DNA of 64,000 nt from Desulfuromusa kysingii (lineage in GTDB: Bacteria; Desulfobacterota; Desulfuromonadia; Desulfuromonadales; Geopsychrobacteraceae): contig NZ_FNQN01000002.1 in NCBI RefSeq assembly GCF_900107645.1, positions 124,001 through 188,000 on the forward strand, in the 5' to 3' direction. Shown here piece by piece: positions 18,824 through 27,803 of this stretch (position 1 is the first letter of the stretch; each line of letters starts with the position of its first letter). Below the pieces are notes generated by a model, which had not been told where the DNA came from, made no database searches, and saw only the letters and a list, made by a program, of their open reading frames with translations. The translations under genes were made by a program, and so were the position numbers.

Positions 18824-19798
18824 TTACATCAAACCAGCTTCCTTGTAATACTTGATGGCGCCATCATGCAAAGGAGCGGAAAGACCATCTTTGATCATTT
18901 CTTCTTTTTTCAGATGAGCAAAAGCAGGATGAAGCTTTTGAAAATCTTCGAAGTTTTCAAAAACAGCCTTGACAACATTGTAGATAACATCTTCAGGAAC
19001 CTTGGCTGAAGAAACGAAAGTTGCACCTACACCGAAAGTTTTGGTGTCTTCATCAGTACCACGATACATTCCACCAGGGATGGTGGCGGTACGGTAGTAG
19101 GAATTATCTGCAATGATTTTATCAATTTTAGGACCACTGACATTAACCAGAACAGAATCACAAGAAGTTGTTGCTTCTTTGATAGAACCACTTGGATGAC
19201 CAACAACGAAGACCATAGCGTCAACTTTGTTGTCACACAATGCAGCAGCTTGTTCTGAAGATTTCAGCTCAGAAGCAAGTTTGAAGTCGTCCATGGTCCA
19301 GCCATAAGCGTCCATGACCACTTCGATGGTTCCACGTTGACCTGAACCGGGGTTACCGATATTGACACGTTTGTCCTTGAGATCAACAAAGTTTTTGATC
19401 CCAGAATCTTTGCGGGCAACAACAGTGAATGGCTCAGGGTGAATAGCAAAAACAGCACGCAGATCAGTGTTTGCACCTTGATCGGCAAACTTGCTGGTAC
19501 CATGATATGCATGATACTGCCAGTCAGACTGGGCAACACCCATGTCTAACTCGCCGGCGGCAATGGTATTCAAGTTATAAACTGAGCCACCGGTACTTTC
19601 GACAGAACAACGAATCCCATGCTCTTTTCTGGTTTTGTTCACCAAACGACAGATTGCGCCACCAGTTGGATAGTAAACACCTGTGACACCACCGGTGCCA
19701 ATAGTCACAAATTGATTCTCAACGGCCTCAGCCTGACTGACAGGGACAAAACTGGCAGCAACTGCAAAAGCCAGCAAGTACATAAACATTTTTTTCAT
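18824..19798 (-). CDS. TAXI-family TRAP transporter solute-binding protein
   Basis: A 324-aa periplasmic receptor. The signal peptide ends near SQAEA (residue 24). The mature start [26 protein letters not shown] is the typical TAXI signature, and [22 protein letters not shown] is the usual mid-region. Ligands of TAXI proteins are mostly glutamate-like or other carboxylates; the one here is unknown. A candidate sigma-54 promoter lies about 90 bases upstream, and a sigma-54 activator is the next gene upstream on the same strand. Confidence 0.96.
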   Translation of the reverse strand: MKKMFMYLLAFAVAASFVPVSQAEAVENQFVTIGTGGVTGVYYPTGGAICRLVNKTRKEHGIRCSVESTGGSVYNLNTIAAGELDMGVAQSDWQYHAYHGTSKFADQGANTDLRAVFAIHPEPFTVVARKDSGIKNFVDLKDKRVNIGNPGSGQRGTIEVVMDAYGWTMDDFKLASELKSSEQAAALCDNKVDAMVFVVGHPSGSIKEATTSCDSVLVNVSGPKIDKIIADNSYYRTATIPGGMYRGTDEDTKTFGVGATFVSSAKVPEDVIYNVVKAVFENFEDFQKLHPAFAHLKKEEMIKDGLSAPLHDGAIKYYKEAGLM

Positions 19799-19885
19799 TG
19801 GGACTCCTCCTCAAAAAAGAATGGTTTCTATCCACCCAGTGTGGACAGCAGGTTAAACATCAATAGGATACAACGGTATCTCATT

Positions 19886-19901
19886 AGCAAAGAAGATACC
19901 A
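19886..19901 (-). promoter_or_regulatory. Candidate sigma-54 promoter for the TAXI-TRAP genes
   Basis: The minus strand reads TGGTATCTTCTTTGCT. It has the invariant GG and GC separated by 10 bases and agrees well with TGGCACN5TTGCT. Transcription would start near 19876, about 78 bases before the ATG. The adjacent gene encodes a GAFTGA-containing activator, which strengthens the call. Confidence 0.65.
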
Positions 19902-20047
19902 CTTCTTCAAAAATATCGGCCGGTCAATACAAACTATTGATTTATAATATTGTTTTATACTTGGAAAAGCAGATCAGGCAGAAGAAACCCTCATAACCAA
20001 ATTAACAGAATTTTTTTCAACAATAGGAATAAGTTTGCAATTTAAGC

Positions 20048-20066
20048 AGGTTACGCAGAATAACCT
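20048..20066. promoter_or_regulatory. Inverted repeat, candidate enhancer site for the sigma-54 activator
   Basis: AGGTTA-N7-TAACCT, perfect 6-bp arms, about 180 bp upstream of the predicted transcription start of the TAXI gene, a typical distance for activators of this class. Only one such site is evident. Confidence 0.4.
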
Positions 20067-20111
20067 AATGAATAGACATAACAAAAGTTATAGGCTTTAG
20101 AGATTACAGAT

Positions 20112-21515
20112 TTATTTTAATCGTTTACTCAGTGCTGGTTGGGATATCCCCAATAACCGCGCAGCGATACTTTGATTTCCAGTAGAACGGTTCATCGCCT
20201 CTTCAACCAGCAATTTTCCCGCCTGTTGTAGGGTTGGTAAATTTTCCACGCTGGAAAATGGATTGCTGAAAGAATGAGTTTGATCTAACGGCAAAGGCTC
20301 AACCTGTGTATCAATCCGTGCCAGAAAGCTCTTCATCGACAAGATTTTTTGATTGTGCTGACTAACAGCATCATACACCATCGCCTCTAACTCTCGAATA
20401 TTCCCAGGAAAACTGTATGTTGACAACAAAACAACTAATTCTTTAGGTGGTGTTGGCTTCTTTTTTCCTAATTTAACCGCTGCTTCGGTCAGGAAATGAT
20501 CCAGCAACAAAGCGAGATCATCTTTTCTCTCCCGCAGTGGGGGTAAATGCACATGGTGTGAGTAGAGGCGGTAATAGAGATCACGACGAAACGTCCCCGC
20601 CGCCATCTTTGCGTCCAGATCAGCATGGGTCGCAACGACGACTCGGGCAGTCATCTGCTTCGGTTGATCGCTTCCCAACGGATAATATTCCCCATTCTGG
20701 AGCAAGCGCAATAACTTAACCTGCGATGCCGAGCTAAGATCGCCAATCTCATCAAGGAACAGAGTCCCTCCTGCTGCCGCCTCAATCATCCCTTTGCGGA
20801 TATTTTCTGCGCCGGTGAAAGCCCCACGCACATGGCCAAAGAGAGTATCGGCAAATACATTATCATCCAGACCAGCCACATTGATCGAAACCAGTGATCC
20901 CTCCTTGGCACTGAGAGTGTGGATTGCCTGAGCGACCAGTTCTTTACCAACACCACTCTCACCGGTGATTAAAATCGGCTGGGTACTTGGTGCCACAGCT
21001 TCAATATATTGAAATCTCGCTCGCATGGCGGCACTATTGGTAACAATAGGAGCAAACACCTCAGGATTATCAAGCTGATCGTAGAAAAAGCGACGGCGGA
21101 TTGCGTGGTTCTCTGACTCCAATTCAATCATTTTTATCGCTCGACGAACACCATCGACCAGACGATCTTCGTCGACCGTCTTGACAAAATAATCGAAGGC
21201 GCCAGCACGCATGCAACTTACAGCGGTTTCCAACTGGTTCATACCGCTGAGAATAATGACTCGAATATGCGGATATTCAGCAACAATCTGCCCCAATAAT
21301 TCTTCCCCGGAGCGGTGCGGCATGGTCAGATCAAGGAGGATCAGACCGATCTCCTGTTGCTCGAGGATGGTCATCACTTCCCGACTGTCGGCACATTGCA
21401 ACAGGTTGGTAATGCCACCAGGTCCCTCCAGAGTCAAGCTCAGACTCCGCAACCACGGCTGTTCGTCATCGACCAGCAACACTCCAAACGCTGGATATCG
21501 ATTATCTCCCATCAT
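20112..21515 (-). CDS. Sigma-54-dependent response regulator (NtrC/DctD class)
   Basis: A 467-aa activator. The receiver domain (about 10-125) carries the phosphorylatable Asp62 in LILLDLTMP. The AAA+ domain (about 150-380) has Walker A GESGVGKE, the sigma-54 contact GAFTGA (about residues 231-236) and Walker B GGTLFLDEIGDL. The C-terminal Fis-type helix-turn-helix is QSIAARLLGISQPALSKRL. The start ATG overlaps the stop of the kinase gene as ATGA; a second ATG directly follows. Its probable target is the TAXI-TRAP operon just downstream, by analogy with DctB/DctD. Confidence 0.96.
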   Translation of the reverse strand: MMGDNRYPAFGVLLVDDEQPWLRSLSLTLEGPGGITNLLQCADSREVMTILEQQEIGLILLDLTMPHRSGEELLGQIVAEYPHIRVIILSGMNQLETAVSCMRAGAFDYFVKTVDEDRLVDGVRRAIKMIELESENHAIRRRFFYDQLDNPEVFAPIVTNSAAMRARFQYIEAVAPSTQPILITGESGVGKELVAQAIHTLSAKEGSLVSINVAGLDDNVFADTLFGHVRGAFTGAENIRKGMIEAAAGGTLFLDEIGDLSSASQVKLLRLLQNGEYYPLGSDQPKQMTARVVVATHADLDAKMAAGTFRRDLYYRLYSHHVHLPPLRERKDDLALLLDHFLTEAAVKLGKKKPTPPKELVVLLSTYSFPGNIRELEAMVYDAVSQHNQKILSMKSFLARIDTQVEPLPLDQTHSFSNPFSSVENLPTLQQAGKLLVEEAMNRSTGNQSIAARLLGISQPALSKRLK

Positions 21516-23257
21516 TGCCTCTCCTCATAAATCGGCAGAAACAGCCTCACCACCATTCCTTGTTGAGGCTGAGATGAAAATTCCAAGCGGCCATGATGGT
21601 CCTTCACTATCCCTTCGGAGACCGAAAGACCAAGACCGGTTCCGCCAGTCTTCCGTTTCGTCGTAAAAAACGGGTCTGTTATCCGCCGTAAGTTATCTTC
21701 ATCCAAACCACAACCCTGGTCACGGACTTCGAGAACAACCATATTGTCCTCTTGATGTTCATAAGTCCGCAACCTGATAGCTTGATCAACAGAGGTTAAC
21801 GCCTGACAGGCATTCAAAACCAGATTAACCACAACCTGTTCGATACGATGGCCGTTACCACGAAAACATGGTAGAGCAGCACAGTAATCAACCTGAAAGT
21901 GCCGCGTTGCTTTACGGATTGCGTTATCGACCAGTCGTAACGCTGAACGGACAACCTTGTTCAAATCGGCCATATCGTCAAGCCCGGAATCGTTGCGACG
22001 AGCAAAATCCTTCAAGTCTTCAACAATCCGCTTGATCCGGTTGGAGCTTTCAAGCATCTCCTCCAACATTTTCGGAATCTCCTGACGCATGCGCGAATAA
22101 TCAAACCACCCGAGCTTGAAGTCACCATGTTGCTGATAATAATCATCCAATATCGGTTCGATACTTTTGTGCGCCTTGGTCAGTTGCGGCAGGCTCAATT
22201 GAATCAATCCGTTCGGATTATTGATCTCATGAGCAACCCCGGCCACCAAAATCCCCAGCGAGGTCATCTTGTCAGCATGCAGCAGTTGTTTTTGGCGAAT
22301 CTGCAACTCTTCGGCCGAGCGCATTCGCTCAGCAATCTCTCGCTCCAACTCCTCCGTCCTTAAAAAAACCTGACGACGTAAAGTCCAGGACCAGAGAGCA
22401 AAAGCGACCAAAACCAAGACTAACGGTCCAATGATGAGGGTGCCATAGCGAATAACATTTTTCCACGAAATCGGTTCCGGCTGTAAAACTCCAAGCCACC
22501 GTTCTCTGATCTGACGGTACTCGCCGGACTTTTTCAACAGCGAGAGTCCCTCATTAAATCGACCCAGGAGCTCCAGATTGCCCCTCTTCACCGCAAACCC
22601 ATAGTCCTGAGCAACCAATGGGCGGGCAATGGGATGGATATTATTCAAAGCCGGATCACTGAGAAGATACTCACCGGGCAACTTGGCAACCAAAGCACAG
22701 TCATGATGCCCCGAAGCCAGCAACCTGAGGGCATCGGCAAGAGTCTGCACCATATAGAGGTCGGAGGTGATTTCATGCTCAAGCATGTAATCGTGCATCA
22801 CACTTCCCTTCATCACGATAACTTCCTTGCCGACCATGTCCTTTACTGAGCGAATGGTGGTGTTATCATCGCGAATCCAGATTGATTGATGAACTTTTGC
22901 ATGGGGGATAGAAAATTCAACCTCCCCGAGACGATCTTCGGTGTGGGCCATCCCCATAAGCAGATCGACATCCCCCTTTTCCAGAGCTTGGCGCATTTCA
23001 CTCCAGGACGCCAACTGGATATTGATCTCCATCCCCATCACCCGGGCAACAGCTTGAGTCAGCTCAACGTTATACCCGGTAGGCAAACCATCCTGATCCA
23101 GATATTCATAGGGGGGATAATTATAATCACCACCGATACGCACCGGCAGATAGAGCTGGGCCGGATCTTCTGCACGGACTTCTCCACCATTGAAGCCGAT
23201 CAACAGCAAAAGGATCAGGGCAAATAGAAGAATCTTCTGCAAACTAGAACTGTGCAT
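21512..23257 (-). CDS. Sensor histidine kinase with periplasmic amino-acid-binding-like (SBP_bac_3) domain
   Basis: A 581-aa membrane kinase. It has a signal anchor (residues 8-22), a periplasmic SBP_bac_3 domain (about 37-257; GGDYNYPPYEYLDQDGLPTG), a transmembrane helix (272-291), a short coiled region, HisKA with His343 in GVAHEINNPNG, and HATPase with VVNLVLNACQAL, DQGCGLDED and GGTGLGLSV. The periplasmic domain implies direct sensing of an amino acid or similar solute. The ATG lies 14 bases inside asnS and lacks a strong ribosome site, so translation may be coupled to asnS. It is partnered with the response regulator it overlaps. Confidence 0.95.
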   Translation of the reverse strand: MHSSSLQKILLFALILLLLIGFNGGEVRAEDPAQLYLPVRIGGDYNYPPYEYLDQDGLPTGYNVELTQAVARVMGMEINIQLASWSEMRQALEKGDVDLLMGMAHTEDRLGEVEFSIPHAKVHQSIWIRDDNTTIRSVKDMVGKEVIVMKGSVMHDYMLEHEITSDLYMVQTLADALRLLASGHHDCALVAKLPGEYLLSDPALNNIHPIARPLVAQDYGFAVKRGNLELLGRFNEGLSLLKKSGEYRQIRERWLGVLQPEPISWKNVIRYGTLIIGPLVLVLVAFALWSWTLRRQVFLRTEELEREIAERMRSAEELQIRQKQLLHADKMTSLGILVAGVAHEINNPNGLIQLSLPQLTKAHKSIEPILDDYYQQHGDFKLGWFDYSRMRQEIPKMLEEMLESSNRIKRIVEDLKDFARRNDSGLDDMADLNKVVRSALRLVDNAIRKATRHFQVDYCAALPCFRGNGHRIEQVVVNLVLNACQALTSVDQAIRLRTYEHQEDNMVVLEVRDQGCGLDEDNLRRITDPFFTTKRKTGGTGLGLSVSEGIVKDHHGRLEFSSQPQQGMVVRLFLPIYEERQ

Positions 23258-24635
23258 GCCCAGGTGTCCGTGGGAAAGGGATGACGTCGCGGATATTTTC
23301 CATCCCGGTCAGGTACATCAACAAACGCTCAAAGCCAAGACCGAATCCGGCGTGTGGACAGGTTCCCCAACGACGGATATCCAGATACCAATCCATATCA
23401 CCCTGAGCAATTCCCTGTGCCTCCATGCGAGCTTGCAACACGTCAAAACGTTCTTCACGTTGACTGCCACCGATGATTTCGCCGACTCGTGGTACCAGTA
23501 GATCCATGGCAGCAACAGTCTTTTGATCATCATTCATCCGCATATAAAATGCCTTGATCTGTTTTGGATAGTTGGTCACAAAGACCGGGCCGTTGAAGAC
23601 TTTTTCGGTCAAATAACGCTCATGTTCCGATTGCAGATCATGCCCCCATGCTACCGGGAATTCAAAAGATTGTCCCTTCTTTTGCAATTGCTCAACAGCC
23701 TCGGTATAGCTGATCGTACGGAATTCTGCCTTGGCCAGTGACTCGAGTTTTTCGATCAACCCTTTTTCGACTCGTTGATTAAAAAAGTGAAGATCCTCTT
23801 GGCAGTTTTCCAAGGCATAGGTGACCAGATAACGGAGAAAGTCCTCGCCCAGCTGACAATTATCATCCAGATCGGCAAAGGCAATCTCTGGCTCAATCAT
23901 CCAAAATTCCGCGGCATGACGGCTGGTGTTAGAATTTTCGGCCCGAAATGTTGGCCCAAAGGTATAAATGTCGGAAAATGCTGTCGCAAATAATTCCCCC
24001 TGCAACTGCCCACTAACAGTCAATCCGGTGCGCTCACCAAAGAAGTCCTGCTTCCAATCCACCTGACCGTCGTCCAGCGGCGGATGAATCGGATCCAGCG
24101 TACTCACCCGAAACATTTCTCCGGCCCCTTCACAATCATTAGCGGTAATAATCGGGGTCTGCACATAGACAAAGTCCCGTTGTTGAAAAAACTGATGCAC
24201 CGCAAAGGCAAGCTTGCTACGCATCCGAAATACCGCACCAAAGGTGTTGGAGCGCGGCCGCAGATGGGCGATTGAGCGCAGGTATTCGAGGCTGTGACGT
24301 TTTTTCTGCAATGGATAGTTTTCATCGGCGGCACCCACAATCTCAATGGTCCGGGCCTGAACCTCCCACGCCTGTCCTGCCGCTGGTGATGCCACAAGTT
24401 CTCCGACCACAACCAGACAAGCCCCGGTCCCAACCTTAGAGGCCACTTCATAGTTCTCAAGTTCAGGAACAAGGACAATCTGTAGCGAAGCGAAGCAACT
24501 ACCATCATTTAAGGTCACAAATGCAACCCCCTTGCCCCGTCGGATTGAACGAACCCATCCCCTCACACAAACGGACGCTTCGGGCTGCTGTGATTGCAAC
24601 AACTCCTTGACTGATATCTTTGATAATCCATTCAT
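23244..24635 (-). CDS. asnS: Asparaginyl-tRNA synthetase
   Basis: Charges tRNA-Asn; a class IIb synthetase of 463 aa, close to the 466 aa of E. coli AsnRS. The N-terminal OB-fold contains VCVRGWVRSIRRGKGVAFVTLNDGS (read as two blocks), and the catalytic domain has the FRAENSNTSRHAAEFWMIEPE motif-2 region and motif 3 GFGLGFERLLMYLTG. I chose ATG 24635 because AAGGA precedes it by 9 bases; the upstream ATG at 24659 has no such site. Its presence suggests direct Asn-tRNA formation. It shares a 14-base overlap with the downstream kinase gene. Confidence 0.97.
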   Translation of the reverse strand: MNGLSKISVKELLQSQQPEASVCVRGWVRSIRRGKGVAFVTLNDGSCFASLQIVLVPELENYEVASKVGTGACLVVVGELVASPAAGQAWEVQARTIEIVGAADENYPLQKKRHSLEYLRSIAHLRPRSNTFGAVFRMRSKLAFAVHQFFQQRDFVYVQTPIITANDCEGAGEMFRVSTLDPIHPPLDDGQVDWKQDFFGERTGLTVSGQLQGELFATAFSDIYTFGPTFRAENSNTSRHAAEFWMIEPEIAFADLDDNCQLGEDFLRYLVTYALENCQEDLHFFNQRVEKGLIEKLESLAKAEFRTISYTEAVEQLQKKGQSFEFPVAWGHDLQSEHERYLTEKVFNGPVFVTNYPKQIKAFYMRMNDDQKTVAAMDLLVPRVGEIIGGSQREERFDVLQARMEAQGIAQGDMDWYLDIRRWGTCPHAGFGLGFERLLMYLTGMENIRDVIPFPRTPGHAQF

Positions 24636-24723
24636 TGCACTTTTTCCTTTCAGAGCCATGGGAGATCACGAACCTCTGATTATCACCAAATTAAGAGCTG
24701 ATCTGCAAGTGATATAAAATAAA

Positions 24724-24749
24724 AAGGCTGCCCTGTTACGGACAGCCTT
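24724..24749 (-). terminator. Terminator after the large sensor kinase
   Basis: AAGGCTG (24724-24730) pairs with CAGCCTT (24743-24749) around an internal CC..CGG loop; the minus strand continues TTTTTATTTTA. Confidence 0.8.
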
Positions 24750-24849
24750 AATTATCTAGGGGCAGAGATAGAATTCCCCCGCGAAATAAATTTCAAAAAA
24801 TAATGATGGGCCCCATCCGTTCCACAGAACTCGCAGTCAGTAAATCGGT

Positions 24850-27570
24850 TTAGACGACCAGGGGTCCGGTGGCATTTTTGATTGGCAGGATCATCTCAAA
24901 ACAACTCCCTTGCCCAGCCTCTGAACTTACTGCTAAGCGACCATTATGGTTATGGGTAACAATAAAGTAGGCAATTGACAATCCAAGCCCGGTCCCTTGG
25001 CCAACCTTCCGAGTGGTATAAAACGGATCAAAGATACGGGTCATAACATCGTCCGTCATCCCCGGGCCATTATCTGTAACTTGTATCGAAACCTGATCAT
25101 CTCCATAGGGAGATATTCTCAACGTGATTCGGGGATCTTTGATATCGGAGGTCAACACCTGTGCGGCATTCTTGAGCAAACTGAGAAAGACCTGTTGAAT
25201 CTGTCCGGCCTCACAACAAACATCCGGCACCGGCTGGTATTCACGAACAATGTTGATCTTCTTGAAATCAAACTGGTGGCGCATCTCATAATCACTGGCC
25301 GCCAACTCAATCATCCGATCGAGAAGATCGGCAAGAGAACAGGGGATAAAGTTAGAAACTCCACTACGGCTAAAACTCTGCATATTTTCGATAATCTTTG
25401 CGGCACGTTGACCAGCATCTGAGATCGAGTGAAGCATTTTTTTACACCCGCGAAGTTGCAAATATTCACTGATTATCTCGATGGTCGTCCCCAAATCTTC
25501 CGCTATCTGTCGATTTTTATCTAATTCCGGAGACAAGCGGCGCGACACAACCTGAGCATTTTGCAAGATGACCGCCAGCGGATTGTTAATTTCATGCGCG
25601 AGACCAGCAGCCAATCCGCCGATAGATTGCATTTTTTCAGAGCGAACCATCATCTCTTCCAGATGTAATAGTTCGGTGACATCATCCATATAGACCACTG
25701 CTCCACCGCCGCCGATTAAGGACAATGGGTAGATCAGAATGTCAAAGAAGCGACTTCTCCCATCCTCCAATTTTTTAAGGCTTTCGACCTTGCGTAAGCG
25801 GGTCGGCTTTCGCGTCTGTAATGTCTCCGCCAACGCCGCAGTATAAACCTTGTTGTCAAACAATCGGCAAACCTTGGAGATAGACAGCCCTGCCGCCTCC
25901 TCAGCAGAGAGAATACTTTCCTGTTCCGCGCGCTTATTCCAGAGAGTAACTTCCATGTCAAGGTTAACTCCGATCAACACTGAAGGCATGGAGTCAATGA
26001 TGTTCTGTAAATAGACATGTAATCGCTGGAGAGCCTCTTGAGCTTTTTTCTGCGCCGAAACGTCCCTCACGGTTCCTTCAATATAAGAGATATGACCGGA
26101 AGTGCTACGCACAAAATGACCATTCATTGACGCCCAGAAAGAGCCACCATCTCTGCGCAATAGCTGCACCTCAAAATCTCGAACACCATCCTGTTGATGT
26201 AGCAACTGCAACCAGCGACGGCTATCAATCGGTTGTTTATAGACGTCATTATGGAAATTGAGGGTTGTCTGCACCGATGTGACTTCCGCTTCACTGACCA
26301 GATCGTAACCTAATATTTCCACCAAAGCTGGATTAATCTTTAACAAATCGCCATCAATTGTCGTCTGAAAAATACCGTCACTGGAATTGTTGAAAATATC
26401 ACGATAGTTCTGCTCAGATTTTTGCAAAGCAGAAACACTTTCTGCCAGATCTGCAAGCATCAGGTTAAAAACAGATTCAATATCCGCCCATTCATCGTGT
26501 CGATTTAATTGCATTGGCGAACTGTGGTCCCCCTGCTGGAAAGCCTGCAAACGGGCACTGACCAAAGCCATGGGGTCTTGAATATGTTTTTTAAAAAAAA
26601 TCTTGATAGAAACCCAGAAGATGATGGCTAACAACAACAACAGCAGTTGTACAATCCCGACCGTATTGATGATAGCCTTATTGATTTGACTCTCGGATTG
26701 ATGCACAGTTTCAGCAGTGCTCAGATCAAGATTCTCCATAGCGGTTAAAATTTGCTGGGTGAGTTGGCCCAGACCTCTGCTCAACTCACCCAGTCGCACC
26801 ATTTCATCCTGATATTGTTGCATCTGGAACTGGTAGTATAAAAAGTGATCCACCAGATGCCTGCCCAACCGGTCAACTGGCGCTGCATAATGACTTAAAC
26901 CTTGCAACTGCAAAATCAGATCGTGGAGTTCTTGTTTCAGCGGGATTGGGGTATCAAACGCGAGATCTAATAAGCGCACAGGATTTTCTTCTGCACTCAT
27001 CTTGGCAATCATCGCCAACCCGACTTGACATTTAGAAACGAGTAGCACAAGTTGTTCCAAGGAATCCGTATCATCCCCAGCCAATCGAGCCGTCATCAGC
27101 TTTTCTGCTGCGATTTCCTGCAACAGCAAAAACAGCTCACCGATATCCTCATCTTCCTCTAAACGCCAGAACAGTAAATAATTGACCCATTCACGACGCT
27201 GCAAATAAACCTGAAACTGTGCTTGCAACGTTTCTAGCAAACTTGTCATTTCAGTATCAGAAACAGTTCTCTGCAACTGGGCGATGTCTTTTTCAATCCC
27301 TTGGCTTTCGAACTGATACCAAACATCATCAACTTTAAAAGTGCCCTTAAAGACACTGAGACGCGCATTTAACAACCCAAAATCACGACTATTCTGTAAA
27401 CTTTGAGCGGTATGCTTCAAGGTATTTTCGACGATCTGCCCAACACTTGTCCGCACTCTTTGAGAAGCAATATAGAGGATCAGAGCAATGGCAATAAAGA
27501 TCAAAATAGCGGCCAAAGAGAATTGCCTTAAACGACCTTTAATGGATAGACGTGATGTATTTTTAAGCAT
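24850..27570 (-). CDS. Orphan multi-PAS sensor histidine kinase
   Basis: A 906-aa inner-membrane kinase. It has a first transmembrane helix (about 17-35), an all-helical periplasmic region of about 265 residues rich in Leu/Gln, a second helix (about 303-326), HAMP, two PAS domains (about 390-510 with IFNNSSDGIFQT, and 520-640 with IIDSMPSVLIGV), HisKA with the histidine in GLAHEINNPLAV (about residue 659) and HATPase with DNGPGM and GTGLGLSIAY. AAGGA precedes the ATG. There is no response regulator next to it, and the helical sensor region gives no hint of its ligand. Confidence 0.94.
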   Translation of the reverse strand: MLKNTSRLSIKGRLRQFSLAAILIFIAIALILYIASQRVRTSVGQIVENTLKHTAQSLQNSRDFGLLNARLSVFKGTFKVDDVWYQFESQGIEKDIAQLQRTVSDTEMTSLLETLQAQFQVYLQRREWVNYLLFWRLEEDEDIGELFLLLQEIAAEKLMTARLAGDDTDSLEQLVLLVSKCQVGLAMIAKMSAEENPVRLLDLAFDTPIPLKQELHDLILQLQGLSHYAAPVDRLGRHLVDHFLYYQFQMQQYQDEMVRLGELSRGLGQLTQQILTAMENLDLSTAETVHQSESQINKAIINTVGIVQLLLLLLAIIFWVSIKIFFKKHIQDPMALVSARLQAFQQGDHSSPMQLNRHDEWADIESVFNLMLADLAESVSALQKSEQNYRDIFNNSSDGIFQTTIDGDLLKINPALVEILGYDLVSEAEVTSVQTTLNFHNDVYKQPIDSRRWLQLLHQQDGVRDFEVQLLRRDGGSFWASMNGHFVRSTSGHISYIEGTVRDVSAQKKAQEALQRLHVYLQNIIDSMPSVLIGVNLDMEVTLWNKRAEQESILSAEEAAGLSISKVCRLFDNKVYTAALAETLQTRKPTRLRKVESLKKLEDGRSRFFDILIYPLSLIGGGGAVVYMDDVTELLHLEEMMVRSEKMQSIGGLAAGLAHEINNPLAVILQNAQVVSRRLSPELDKNRQIAEDLGTTIEIISEYLQLRGCKKMLHSISDAGQRAAKIIENMQSFSRSGVSNFIPCSLADLLDRMIELAASDYEMRHQFDFKKINIVREYQPVPDVCCEAGQIQQVFLSLLKNAAQVLTSDIKDPRITLRISPYGDDQVSIQVTDNGPGMTDDVMTRIFDPFYTTRKVGQGTGLGLSIAYFIVTHNHNGRLAVSSEAGQGSCFEMILPIKNATGPLVV

Positions 27571-27745
27571 TCAGGGTCCTTAACAAAAAGCAAACCGTCA
27601 CTATCAGCGAGCGCTGCATTTTATCCAGTCAGCAACTTAGAGCTCTGTTGCGTGCAATATCTGTCATCGTCCAAAGAACGGCTACAAATAATCCACAAAT
27701 AATGAACTAGAACAAATATAAACAGAACCCAGCAATCCAAACAAC

Positions 27746-27775
27746 AAAAAAAGGGCCACAACGCGGCCCTTTTTA
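27746..27775 (-). terminator. Terminator after prfC
   Basis: GGGCC/GGCCC stem extended by A/T pairs on both sides (AAAAAAAGGGCC ... GGCCCTTTTT) with loop ACAACGC; on the minus strand it ends in a T run. Confidence 0.9.
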
Positions 27776-27803
27776 ATAACGATTTTCGATTTTTCTCCCT
27801 CTC

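Noticed and set aside
20032-20050. Second sigma-54-like sequence (minus strand CCTGCTTAAATTGC) upstream of the TAXI gene
   Set aside because: The -24 GG is CC at the required 10-base spacing from the GC, so it lacks an invariant element; the site at 19886 fits far better.
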